Positions 24,369 to 30,548 of a DNA stretch of 30,548 nt are shown here, in pieces. A program made the translations under genes and the position numbers. The DNA lies in NCBI GenBank assembly GCA_964484795.1, contig CAZAFN010000019.1, forward strand, positions 1 to 30,548, in the 5' to 3' direction. Source of the stretch: CAZAFN01 sp964484795. GTDB taxonomy: Bacteria > Pseudomonadota > Alphaproteobacteria > Methylaequorales > Methylaequoraceae. How positions within the stretch are numbered: position 1 is the stretch's first letter; every line of letters begins with the position of its first letter. The notes under the pieces are model-generated. The model did no database searches. It was not told the DNA's origin and saw only the letters and a list, made by a program, of their open reading frames with translations.

Positions 24369-25516
24369 TTAATTAATTCATTTAATAATTGAGAATATTT
24401 TTTTGAGTTGTAAGAAGGTAAAAATTCTTTATTTACAATTTTAAAATTTTCAATAGCCATTTTTTTCAAGTTTATTTTATCTTCAATTATTTGTTTTATA
24501 CATTTTTCATATGAACTTTGATTATCATTCACCCAAAGAATTTTCAACCCTTTATATTCGTCTATAAATGAAGATGGATTTTTATTCATTATAACAGGCA
24601 AACCAATTAAAATGGACTCAATAATTGTTTTAGGAAATTCAAAATATTTTCCATACATTATAAAAGCATCAAATTTTTTTAAGTTACCTAATAAAACAAT
24701 ATTCTTTTCATATCCTTTTAAAAAAACCTTTTTTTGCATTCCAAGTGAAATTATTAAATTTTCAAGTCTACTCCTCTCCGGTCCATCTCCATAAATCGTG
24801 AAAGTAACCTTGTCAATTTTTTGCAACGATTTAATTATCATCTCAGGAGACTTTCCTCTAATAAGTCGTCCAACAAAAACTAAATTAAAATTTTTATTAT
24901 TATGATATTTTGTTTTTTGAAAGTTTTCTTTGTAGAATACTCTGTTATAAATCAATGAAATTTTCTTGTGAAAATCCTTCTTAATGTTTTCTTGAATTTT
25001 TTTATATACGATTAGAATTTTGTTTGTGTCTTTATGAGACAAATTCTTAAATCTTAATTGAAGTAAATACATGATTTTTTCTTTGATGTTCATATAGTTA
25101 AAAAATATTTCAAATGAAACGAATGAGTGTATTGTAAGAAATGATTTAATCTTAAATTTCCTGGCGATTAAATTGGCAATAAAGCCAGAAAAGCCATCCC
25201 CTATGGATTGTATTAATTTGGGTTTCTTTATATTTAATGAGTTCAATTCAAAAAATATCAATTTTTTGTAAATGAATTTTGGTAAAAAATATTTAGAAAA
25301 TTTGTTCTTTAAAAAAAAATTATTAATTTCTATGTATTTATAATTTTTCGTGCCACACAATTTTTTTAAGATTTCATTAGATGGTTTGCCATTTTGAATC
25401 AAAGAAAAAACTATAATGTCATTAAAAATATTTTCGGGATTAAAATAATTCTCAACAATTTCGCCTTTTCTCTCCCAATCCATTATTTTTTGATCAACAA
25501 CTATAAAAAGAGACAT
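24365..25516 (-). CDS. Glycosyltransferase, GT4 family
   Basis: I set the start at ATG 25516, giving 383 residues beginning MSLFIVVDQKIMDWERKGEI. It follows the carbamoyltransferase stop by one base, and its N-terminus fits glycosyltransferases with a KGEI...YFNPENIF opening. A longer frame from 25549 would add 11 residues inside the upstream gene. The C-terminal donor-binding half shows LVFVGRLIRGKSPEMIIKSL, YGDGPERSRLENLI and the acidic motif in EFPKTIIESILIGLPVI, an EX7E-like variant. It is predicted to use a nucleotide sugar donor, perhaps the epimerised sugar made by its neighbour. It is part of the minus-strand unit running from acuI to wecB. Confidence 0.85.
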   Translation of the reverse strand: MSLFIVVDQKIMDWERKGEIVENYFNPENIFNDIIVFSLIQNGKPSNEILKKLCGTKNYKYIEINNFFLKNKFSKYFLPKFIYKKLIFFELNSLNIKKPKLIQSIGDGFSGFIANLIARKFKIKSFLTIHSFVSFEIFFNYMNIKEKIMYLLQLRFKNLSHKDTNKILIVYKKIQENIKKDFHKKISLIYNRVFYKENFQKTKYHNNKNFNLVFVGRLIRGKSPEMIIKSLQKIDKVTFTIYGDGPERSRLENLIISLGMQKKVFLKGYEKNIVLLGNLKKFDAFIMYGKYFEFPKTIIESILIGLPVIMNKNPSSFIDEYKGLKILWVNDNQSSYEKCIKQIIEDKINLKKMAIENFKIVNKEFLPSYNSKKYSQLLNELIK

Positions 25517-25517
25517 T

Positions 25518-27284
25518 TTAATTCTTCTTTTTAACCAGAAAATCATCAATAATTAACAAGTCAATGACTTCTTGATCCAATGCCTGCATTGCATGTTCTA
25601 TATGCATAACTATTGGCTCTTCGTGAACGTTAAAACTAGTATTAATTAATGCTGGTATATTTGTTTTCTTTGAAAAATAATTCAAAATTGAATAACACAA
25701 CTTGTTATTTACCTTGTCAACAACCTGAGGTCGAACGGTATTGTCAACGTGCATTATATTTTTTAGTTTTTCCCTTAAGTTTTTTTTTACTGTATATGTT
25801 GTGGTCATAAATTTTGCTGAAAAATCGTTTTTGGAATAATTCTCAAGTATTTTATCTGCGTCACAGTCTCTAATTATAGGGGCAAACGGCATGAAATCTG
25901 ATCTATTCAGTCTCATATTTAGTTCATCTGTTATATTTTCTTTGGCAGGGTTGGCAATTATCGATCTATTTCCTAATGCTCTTGGTCCATATTCCATTTC
26001 ACCATTTACAATACCTATGATTTTATTATCAATTAAGGCATTAGCTATTAGCTTGGAAAGCTTAATATGATTCATTTTTTTTATATAAAAATCTTCAACA
26101 TATTTTTTTAAAATTGAAACATTTGGAAGATTGCCATAAAAGGCATTTTTTTTAATATCCTTAAAAAATCTATCTTTATATTTTTTAGGTGCAGTCAAAT
26201 ATGCTCCACCAAGTGCCAAACCACCATCTCCCATATTAGGTGTAACATAAACATTCCTAAACAATCCTGATTCTTTTATCTTTTGATTTATGAGAACATT
26301 AGAGAAAAAACCTCCAGATAATAGAATTGTTCTATTTTTTAAATTGTATTTGTTATAAAAAAAATTTAAAAACTTCATTGTAATTTCTTCTGCCCAAACT
26401 TGAAGAGAGGAACAAATATTTTCTCTTTTATACAATTTATTTTTAAAGTAACTTTTCATATCTAGGATTTGATCTAAATCGTAATTTGTCCCATTTAAAA
26501 AAAAAGCAATTAAATTTCTAATCTTTTTTATAAAATTCTTTCTTTGCGAACCAAAGGAACAGATGAACTTTCCACCATCAAATTTGAGAATTTTATCAAA
26601 GTAGTCTTTATGAATAGGTTTGCCATTTGCAGCTAATCCCATTACTTTCCCTTCATCTCTAAGTCTTCTAAATCCAAGAAATTTGGTAGTATTTGAATAA
26701 ATATCGGCAGGAGTATCATGCACATCAAGAGTTAAGTTATTTGAACTCTTATTAATTAATCTGAATTTATCATTTTCAACCTTGTATATTGACCAATTCA
26801 CATTATCACCACCACCATCTATTGATAATAAGATTGAATTATCAATTGGATAAGTCGCATATGAAGATGCAATGTGACACAAGTGATGATCATAATATTT
26901 TATTTTACCTTTAAATCCATTATCTTTAAGATATTGTCTTAAAAGTGAATCAAATTCTAAATTATTCCTAAAAAAATATCTAAAACATTCAAATCTAGCC
27001 TTGAGTGAAACATTGTTAGAAAAATCTTCTGATCTAAAATTAAAAAAAAAAGAATTTTTATATGATTTTGATTTTTTTAAACTTGAGCCAGTAATAACCA
27101 ATTTATCTATTAAAGACCAATTAACATTCTTTATTTGAAAAATTTCGCTAATAGATTTATTAGGAAATCCATAAAAATTTTTAATCCTAGATATTCTTTC
27201 TTCAGCAATTCCAATATATCCAGAGTCATCTAAATAAAACGCCGTTGAATCATGGCCAATATGTATAGAAAGAATTTTTTCCAT
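25518..27284 (-). CDS. Carbamoyltransferase, NodU/CmcH/TobZ family
   Basis: A 588-residue protein, complete for this family. The N-terminal domain has the ASKHA-type opening SIHIGHDSTAF, EERISRIKNF near 29-38, the metal/substrate histidines in HHLCHIASS (133-141) and the phosphate-binding DGGGD at 156-160; LSGGFFSNV follows. The C-terminal carbamoyl-adenylate domain has IGIVNGEMEYGPRALGNRSIIANP and ends near MQALDQEVIDLLIIDDF. These enzymes use carbamoyl phosphate and ATP to carbamoylate hydroxyls of Nod factors, antibiotics and some surface glycans. Here the setting is a glycan locus, so O-carbamoylation of a sugar is the favoured inference. It follows CysQ by 18 bases on the same strand and abuts the downstream glycosyltransferase. 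Confidence 0.9.
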   Translation of the reverse strand: MEKILSIHIGHDSTAFYLDDSGYIGIAEERISRIKNFYGFPNKSISEIFQIKNVNWSLIDKLVITGSSLKKSKSYKNSFFFNFRSEDFSNNVSLKARFECFRYFFRNNLEFDSLLRQYLKDNGFKGKIKYYDHHLCHIASSYATYPIDNSILLSIDGGGDNVNWSIYKVENDKFRLINKSSNNLTLDVHDTPADIYSNTTKFLGFRRLRDEGKVMGLAANGKPIHKDYFDKILKFDGGKFICSFGSQRKNFIKKIRNLIAFFLNGTNYDLDQILDMKSYFKNKLYKRENICSSLQVWAEEITMKFLNFFYNKYNLKNRTILLSGGFFSNVLINQKIKESGLFRNVYVTPNMGDGGLALGGAYLTAPKKYKDRFFKDIKKNAFYGNLPNVSILKKYVEDFYIKKMNHIKLSKLIANALIDNKIIGIVNGEMEYGPRALGNRSIIANPAKENITDELNMRLNRSDFMPFAPIIRDCDADKILENYSKNDFSAKFMTTTYTVKKNLREKLKNIMHVDNTVRPQVVDKVNNKLCYSILNYFSKKTNIPALINTSFNVHEEPIVMHIEHAMQALDQEVIDLLIIDDFLVKKKN

Positions 27285-27302
27285 ATAAATATATTTAATT
27301 AT

Positions 27303-28115
27303 CTATAGAAGTTTTGAAAATTCTAAAAGATTTTTTTTTAAATGATTAGCAATAGCTATAAAAGATGGATTTGCAAAATCAGCTTTACCATAAACAATTT
27401 TATTTAAATTCAAATCAAAAATGGAGCAACCAGAAGTATTTAAAATAGCATTGCCAGCAGCAATATCCCATTCCATTGTTCTCCCAAATCTCACATAAAT
27501 ATCAGCTAATCCTTCAGCTATTAAACAAAATTTTAAGGAAGACCCTCTTCTCATTATGATAGGTTTTTCAATTTTTTTAATAAAGGCATCTGTTTTAGAA
27601 TCTAGATGTGATCGACTAACTAAGATTCTAATCTGATTAGTATTTTTGGTAGCGAATATTTTTCGTAATTTTTTATTTTCAAAATTGTTTTCATCAAATT
27701 TAAAAGATTCAAATCCATTCGAAAAATATTGAACTCCAGTTACAGGTAGTTGCACAACGCCAAGAATGGGAGTTAGATCTCTTACGTAGGCAATATTAAC
27801 GGTAAATTCACCATTTTTCTTTAAAAACTCTTTGGTTCCATCTAATGGATCAACTAAAAAAAAATTTTTGTTTTCTTTTATCTCATTACTTAAATTTTCT
27901 TCTGATACTATAGGTATTTGAGGAAACTCCTTCTTTAATCTATCATTAATGATTTTATTAGATTCAATGTCAGCTTTTGTGACAGGTGATTTGTCAGCTT
28001 TTAATGAATGTTTAAAATCAGAATTATATACATCCATTATTAAATCTGATGCTGAAGATGAAATTTCTCTTAAACAACTAATTACACCTTCAAAATCTTT
28101 TTCTAAAAGATTCAT
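27303..28115 (-). CDS. cysQ: 3'(2'),5'-bisphosphate nucleotidase (CysQ)
   Basis: A 270-residue member of the inositol monophosphatase-like superfamily with the CysQ signatures: SPVTKADIESN near 43-53, metal ligands in SEEN (71-74), VDPLDGTKEF (88-97) and EWDIAAGNAIL (215-225). The GTKEF variant and GEFTVNIAYV that follow are characteristic of CysQ rather than inositol phosphatases. The enzyme hydrolyses PAP to AMP and phosphate, removing the inhibitory by-product of PAPS-dependent sulfotransferases. A sulfotransferase gene lies just over one kilobase upstream on the other strand, so the two are functionally matched. The gene is flanked by AcuI-like reductase (19-base gap) and carbamoyltransferase (18-base gap) on the same strand. 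Confidence 0.93.
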   Translation of the reverse strand: MNLLEKDFEGVISCLREISSSASDLIMDVYNSDFKHSLKADKSPVTKADIESNKIINDRLKKEFPQIPIVSEENLSNEIKENKNFFLVDPLDGTKEFLKKNGEFTVNIAYVRDLTPILGVVQLPVTGVQYFSNGFESFKFDENNFENKKLRKIFATKNTNQIRILVSRSHLDSKTDAFIKKIEKPIIMRRGSSLKFCLIAEGLADIYVRFGRTMEWDIAAGNAILNTSGCSIFDLNLNKIVYGKADFANPSFIAIANHLKKNLLEFSKLL

Positions 28116-28134
28116 AACTTAAAATGCATTTTTT

Positions 28135-29109
28135 TTAAGACCATACATCAATTACCGTTCTTCCTTGTAATTTTCCTTTTAAAATATCGACAGATAGCTT
28201 TTCTAAGTCTTGAAGTTTTTTTATTGTTTTTATCTTTTCTAAAATTCTTATATCCATATAATCTTCAAGAAGTTTCCAAGCCTTAATTCGTTTTTGGTAG
28301 GTTGCATAAACACAATCGACACCAGCCAAAGTTATATTCCTTAAAATAAAGGGAAAAACAGTTGTATTCAAAATATGGCTTTTTGCTAGACCTGTACTAG
28401 CTATGATGCCGTCATACTTCATTTCTGTTAGAATTGTAGACAATATATCTCCTCCAACGGTATCTATGCATCCAGACCACTTTTGAGAAGATAATGGACT
28501 GTTAGTGGTTTTAAAATCCTTTCGACTTAAAACCTTTGAGGCTCCCAATTTTTTAAGAAAGTTAACTTTTTTACCACTTAAAGCTACAACTTTATAATTA
28601 AGTTTCGAAAGCAAATTTACGGCTATACTTCCTACTCCACCAGATGCGCCTGTGACAAGAACATTACCTGAATTTGGTTTAATTTTTTTTATTATTTCAA
28701 GCACACACAAAGATGCCGTATATCCAGCAGACCCAATGATCATTGACTGTTCTTCATTGAATTTTATTGGCAAATGAATTAACCAATCACCATTAACTCT
28801 GGCATATTGTGAAAAACCACCAAAATGGCTTTCCCCTACTCCCCAACCGTTAAGAACAACTTTGTCTCCTTTTTTAAATCTTTTATGGGATGACTCCAAT
28901 ACCTTTCCAACAAAATCTACTCCAGGAATCATAGGCCAGTTTTTAATAATTGGTAATTTTCCAGAAATAGCCAAACCATCTTTGAAGTTAAAACTACTAT
29001 AGGCTATTTTAATAAAAACATTTCCATCCATTAAATCTTCCTTTTTAAAATTTTTAATTTCAAAAATGTTTTTTTCTTTTATTACAAATGCTTTAAAACT
29101 ATTGCTCAT
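28135..29109 (-). CDS. acuI: Acrylyl-CoA reductase (AcuI/YhdH family, MDR superfamily)
   Basis: A 324-residue zinc-free medium-chain dehydrogenase/reductase. The N-terminal catalytic domain has SSFNFKDGLAISGKLPII near 38-55 and PMIPGVDFVGKV near 59-70, both typical of the YhdH/AcuI branch; GWGVGESHFGGFSQYARV is its extended loop. The NADPH fold shows VTGASGGVGSIAVNLL near 152-167 and VALSGK. Members reduce acryloyl-CoA to propionyl-CoA, relevant to DMSP/acrylate detoxification in marine bacteria. Other YhdH-like enzymes reduce different enoyl substrates, so the exact substrate is an inference. It is the first gene of a minus-strand unit continuing into cysQ and the glycan genes. A TATAAT read on the minus strand (29130-29125) lies 15 bases before the start, but without a good -35. 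Confidence 0.85.
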   Translation of the reverse strand: MSNSFKAFVIKEKNIFEIKNFKKEDLMDGNVFIKIAYSSFNFKDGLAISGKLPIIKNWPMIPGVDFVGKVLESSHKRFKKGDKVVLNGWGVGESHFGGFSQYARVNGDWLIHLPIKFNEEQSMIIGSAGYTASLCVLEIIKKIKPNSGNVLVTGASGGVGSIAVNLLSKLNYKVVALSGKKVNFLKKLGASKVLSRKDFKTTNSPLSSQKWSGCIDTVGGDILSTILTEMKYDGIIASTGLAKSHILNTTVFPFILRNITLAGVDCVYATYQKRIKAWKLLEDYMDIRILEKIKTIKKLQDLEKLSVDILKGKLQGRTVIDVWS

Positions 29110-29287
29110 AAAGTAAGTTACATCATTATAATCATTACAAATGAATTTTTTCTATATGATTGATTTATTTTTTTCACATTCAAAAATTTTCTTAATGATA
29201 TATTATTTTTATATTAAATTAAAAAACATTAATGATTTGAATTTCGTCTGTATAGATTTTTGAATCTTTAATTAAAGAATAATAAGT
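29110..29287. other. Divergent intergenic region, acuI-like / sulfotransferase
   Basis: A 178-base AT-rich spacer, the longest between coding genes here, holding both promoters of the divergent pair. I see a minus-strand -10-like TATAAT at 29125-29130, a plus-strand TATAGA at 29251-29256 and a perfect 14-base palindrome, TCTTTAATTAAAGA, at 29265-29278 just upstream of the sulfotransferase ATG. No confident -35 partner is evident on either strand. No ORF, tRNA or repeat array is present. Confidence 0.5.
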
Positions 29288-30124
29288 ATGGATAGTCCCT
29301 ATTTTTTTTGTTTTGGATATGAAAAGTCTGGAACCACTTTTCTGCAATTAATTCTTGATGAACATCCTGAATTAGCTTGTCCAAATGAGGTTTCATTAAG
29401 TTTTTTTTTTGATTCTTTCCCCAAAGTATTTAAAGATTTTAATACGCAAATTTTTGAATTTAATGAGGTAAAGGGATTGCCAAATGAAAAAATATTCCTA
29501 CTCGACAAATCTTTTATTAAAAATTTTACAAAAGAGGCTGTTTTCAAGATTTTAAATGAATATAAGAAAGATAAAAATGTCAGATTAGTTGGAGTAAAAG
29601 ATAATGAATTCTTACCATTCTTTTCAGAAAGATTCAGGATATTTAACCAAGAAAAGTTTATTTTCATAGTCAGAGACCCGAGATCAATAGCCATTTCTTT
29701 ATACCATCACAATTTAAGATTGTATGCAAACGAAGGTCAAGATTATTCAAAAAAAACTACAATTGATAAAACATTGTTTAGTGTAATGGAAAGATTTAAT
29801 ACTGAAGTTTCACTGGTTTTAGAATATTTAGATTCTCTAAGCGGTGAAAGAATTCTTGTCATTAAATATGAAGATTTGCTAGTTGATTTTGAAAAAATTA
29901 CTGGACAAATTTTTGATTTTCTCAAGGTTAAAAACAATAAGGAGTTAACTAAAGAAATAAAAGAAAATACTAAATTTTCAAAATTTCAAGATGGAAAATT
30001 CTTCAGAAAAGGTTCAACAGATGAATGGCACAAAATTTTAAAACCTGAAACTCAGCAAAAAGTAATAGATTATGGAGGTGAAATTTTAAAATACTTTGGT
30101 TACACAACTGAAATAAAAAATTAA
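29288..30124 (+). CDS. PAPS-dependent sulfotransferase
   Basis: A 278-residue sulfotransferase. The 5'-phosphosulfate-binding loop appears as GYEKSGTTFLQ (10-20) and the 3'-phosphate-binding motif as FIFIVRDPRSIAISLYHH (124-141) with Arg129 and Ser137. ILVIKYEDLLVD (189-200) and FRKGSTDEWHKILKP (before the C-terminus, equivalent to the RKGxxGDWK loop) are also typical of cytosolic sulfotransferases. The usual GDWK is TDEWH, a small departure. The acceptor is unknown: a glycan or lipid hydroxyl is likely given the adjacent locus, but free small molecules are possible. No signal peptide or membrane anchor is seen. The gene stands alone on the plus strand, divergent from acuI, with a terminator-like hairpin downstream. 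Confidence 0.9.
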   Translation: MDSPYFFCFGYEKSGTTFLQLILDEHPELACPNEVSLSFFFDSFPKVFKDFNTQIFEFNEVKGLPNEKIFLLDKSFIKNFTKEAVFKILNEYKKDKNVRLVGVKDNEFLPFFSERFRIFNQEKFIFIVRDPRSIAISLYHHNLRLYANEGQDYSKKTTIDKTLFSVMERFNTEVSLVLEYLDSLSGERILVIKYEDLLVDFEKITGQIFDFLKVKNNKELTKEIKENTKFSKFQDGKFFRKGSTDEWHKILKPETQQKVIDYGGEILKYFGYTTEIKN

Positions 30125-30184
30125 ATTGCAATAGAATTATTTAAGTAAAATCTTTTGTAATTATTTATTAAAATAAATTGGAAA

Positions 30185-30211
30185 GATTAAGCATTGAAAC
30201 TTAATCATTTT
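30185..30211 (+). terminator. Candidate intrinsic terminator after the sulfotransferase gene
   Basis: GATTAAG (30185-30191) pairs perfectly with CTTAATC (30200-30206) across an 8-base loop and is followed by ATTTTT. The stem is AT-rich (two G-C pairs), so it is weak, but it is correctly placed about 60 bases after the stop. The loop also holds the candidate -35 box of the tRNA promoter. Confidence 0.5.
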
Positions 30212-30221
30212 TAAGTATGAT
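30194..30221 (+). promoter_or_regulatory. Candidate sigma70 promoter of tRNA-Ser
   Basis: TTGAAA (30194-30199) and TATGAT (30216-30221) are separated by 16 bases and end 19 bases before the mature tRNA 5' end, a distance suited to a short leader removed by RNase P. A CCACT-TAT-AGTGG hairpin (30224-30236) lies in the short leader. Confidence 0.6.
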
Positions 30222-30240
30222 TGCCACTTATAGTGGATAT

Positions 30241-30330
30241 GGAGAGATGGCAGAGTGGTCGAATGCACTGGTCTTGAAAACCAGCAAGGATGCAAGTCCT
30301 TCCAGGGTTCGAATCCCTGTCTCTCCGCCA
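30241..30330 (+). tRNA. tRNA-Ser (anticodon UGA)
   Basis: A 90-base tRNA with the long variable arm of serine tRNAs. The acceptor GGAGAGA pairs with TCTCTCC, and the encoded CCA is at 30328-30330. The anticodon stem CTGGT/ACCAG encloses CTTGAAA, with anticodon TGA at 30275-30277. The T-arm GGTTCGAATCC is intact. It would read UCA and, by wobble modification, other UCN codons. Confidence 0.97.
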
Positions 30331-30423
30331 CTGTCTGAAAGCCCCTGATTCCCTACTCTTTAGAGCCTTGATTTTGTAATTTTACCCCCCAAGATTACCC
30401 CCATAAATAATTTACTATTAAAT
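30331..30423. other. Compositionally distinct stretch downstream of tRNA-Ser with TTACCCCC direct repeat
   Basis: Directly after the tRNA 3' end the base composition becomes visibly richer in C. TTACCCCC occurs at 30382-30389 and 30395-30402, spaced 13 bases apart. Read on the minus strand this is a short frame beginning MGVILGGKITKSRL and then a stop (30404-30360). Repeated GGGGGTA blocks next to a tRNA 3' end resemble what is often seen beside island or prophage integrase genes; that is recall, not a measured match. No terminator for the tRNA is evident apart from a small CTCT-TT-AGAG hairpin. Confidence 0.35.
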
Positions 30424-30548
30424 TCAACCAACTCTAACGAATGAATCTCCATAGCTTCTGGGTTTTTCAATAATCTTGCCGACATACAATCTTCTTATTT
30501 CTTCTGGAGCTTTTTTACCTACGAATTCCCACCTCGCTGTTTGCATTC
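30424..30548 (-). CDS. Partial hypothetical ORF at right edge
   Basis: A minus-strand frame stays open from the right edge to TGA at 30426-30424. The last 40 codons begin at an ATG (30546) and read MQTARWEFVGKKAPEEIRR through IEKPRSYGDSFVRVG. The true start may lie outside the window. The codon choice is less AT-biased than in the rest of the window, and the position directly after tRNA-Ser suggests horizontally acquired DNA. I do not recognise the family, and the 125 bases seen are too few for more. Confidence 0.35.
   Translation of the reverse strand, partial: MQTARWEFVGKKAPEEIRRLYVGKIIEKPRSYGDSFVRVG

Noticed and set aside
25517..25549. Longer glycosyltransferase start at 25549
   Set aside because: The extra 11 residues overlap the carbamoyltransferase C-terminus and are not family-like; ATG 25516 lies one base after that gene's stop.
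29299..29694. Minus-strand frame of 131 codons inside the sulfotransferase gene
   Set aside because: Antisense to both PAPS-binding motifs, with no recognisable domain.
30360..30404. Minus-strand 14-residue frame MGVILGGKITKSRL as an integrase start
   Set aside because: Stops after 14 codons with no continuing homology visible; kept only as a possible att-site hint.
1..30548. CRISPR arrays, tandem repeats and insertion sequences
   Set aside because: Reading through, I found no regularly spaced repeats, no transposase-like protein and no terminal inverted repeats with target duplications.

Overview
The window is AT-rich, densely packed bacterial DNA, and every gene I can place looks alphaproteobacterial. 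The tmk–holB–metG–tatD–metallo-beta-lactamase order is common in that class. Strong A/T bias at third codon positions, Lys/Asn/Ile-rich proteins, very short spacers, an acrylyl-CoA reductase (AcuI) type gene and a short-chain fatty acid transporter together suggest a streamlined marine alphaproteobacterium, perhaps SAR11-like or HIMB59/AEGEAN-169-like. The exact clade is inference.

Layout. (1) 1-1927, minus: an aldehyde dehydrogenase followed by the N-terminal part of an acetolactate synthase-like TPP enzyme that runs off the left edge. (2) 2014-2679, plus: yajQ and a 49-residue small ORF. (3) 2680-3447, minus: a class I methyltransferase. (4) 3486-12266, plus: an almost gapless run of lldD-like flavoenzyme, mltB-like lytic transglycosylase, rlpA, D,D-carboxypeptidase, tmk, holB, metG, tatD and a PhnP-like metallo-beta-lactamase. 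It places peptidoglycan remodelling beside replication and translation housekeeping. (5) 12315-16089, plus: methylmalonate-semialdehyde dehydrogenase, a secreted SMP-30-like beta-propeller and an AtoE-type transporter, a likely catabolic operon for C3/C4 acids. (6) 16142-27284: a compact surface-glycan locus. It has a DegT-type PLP enzyme (minus), then on the plus strand a deacetylase-like protein, a glycosyltransferase, a Wzy/WaaL-like membrane protein, a FemAB/GNAT-like transferase and a Wzx-like flippase. Convergent on the minus strand are a UDP-GlcNAc 2-epimerase, a second glycosyltransferase and a NodU/CmcH-type carbamoyltransferase. (7) 27303-29109, minus: CysQ and AcuI-like reductase, reading into the glycan genes as one apparent transcription unit. 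(8) 29288-30124, plus: a sulfotransferase. (9) 30241-30330: tRNA-Ser(UGA), followed by compositionally different sequence with repeated TTACCCCC and a partial minus-strand ORF, possibly an island or attachment boundary.

How the genes work together. The most interesting unit is the glycan locus plus its flanks. The genes predict a short Wzx/Wzy-type glycan that could carry 2-epimerised amino sugar, an N-acyl or aminoacyl group (FemAB-like), a carbamoyl group and possibly sulfate. A sulfotransferase leaves PAP, and CysQ is the PAP phosphatase family, so their proximity makes biochemical sense. I see no initiating phosphoglycosyltransferase (WbaP/WecA type) and no Wzz, so lipid-linked assembly must start from genes elsewhere. 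The AcuI, MmsA and AtoE genes share a propionyl-CoA theme, but this link is inference.

I found no CRISPR array, no rRNA, no complete insertion sequence and no certain riboswitch. No protein is of a wholly unknown class except the 49-residue ORF and the partial ORF at the right edge.
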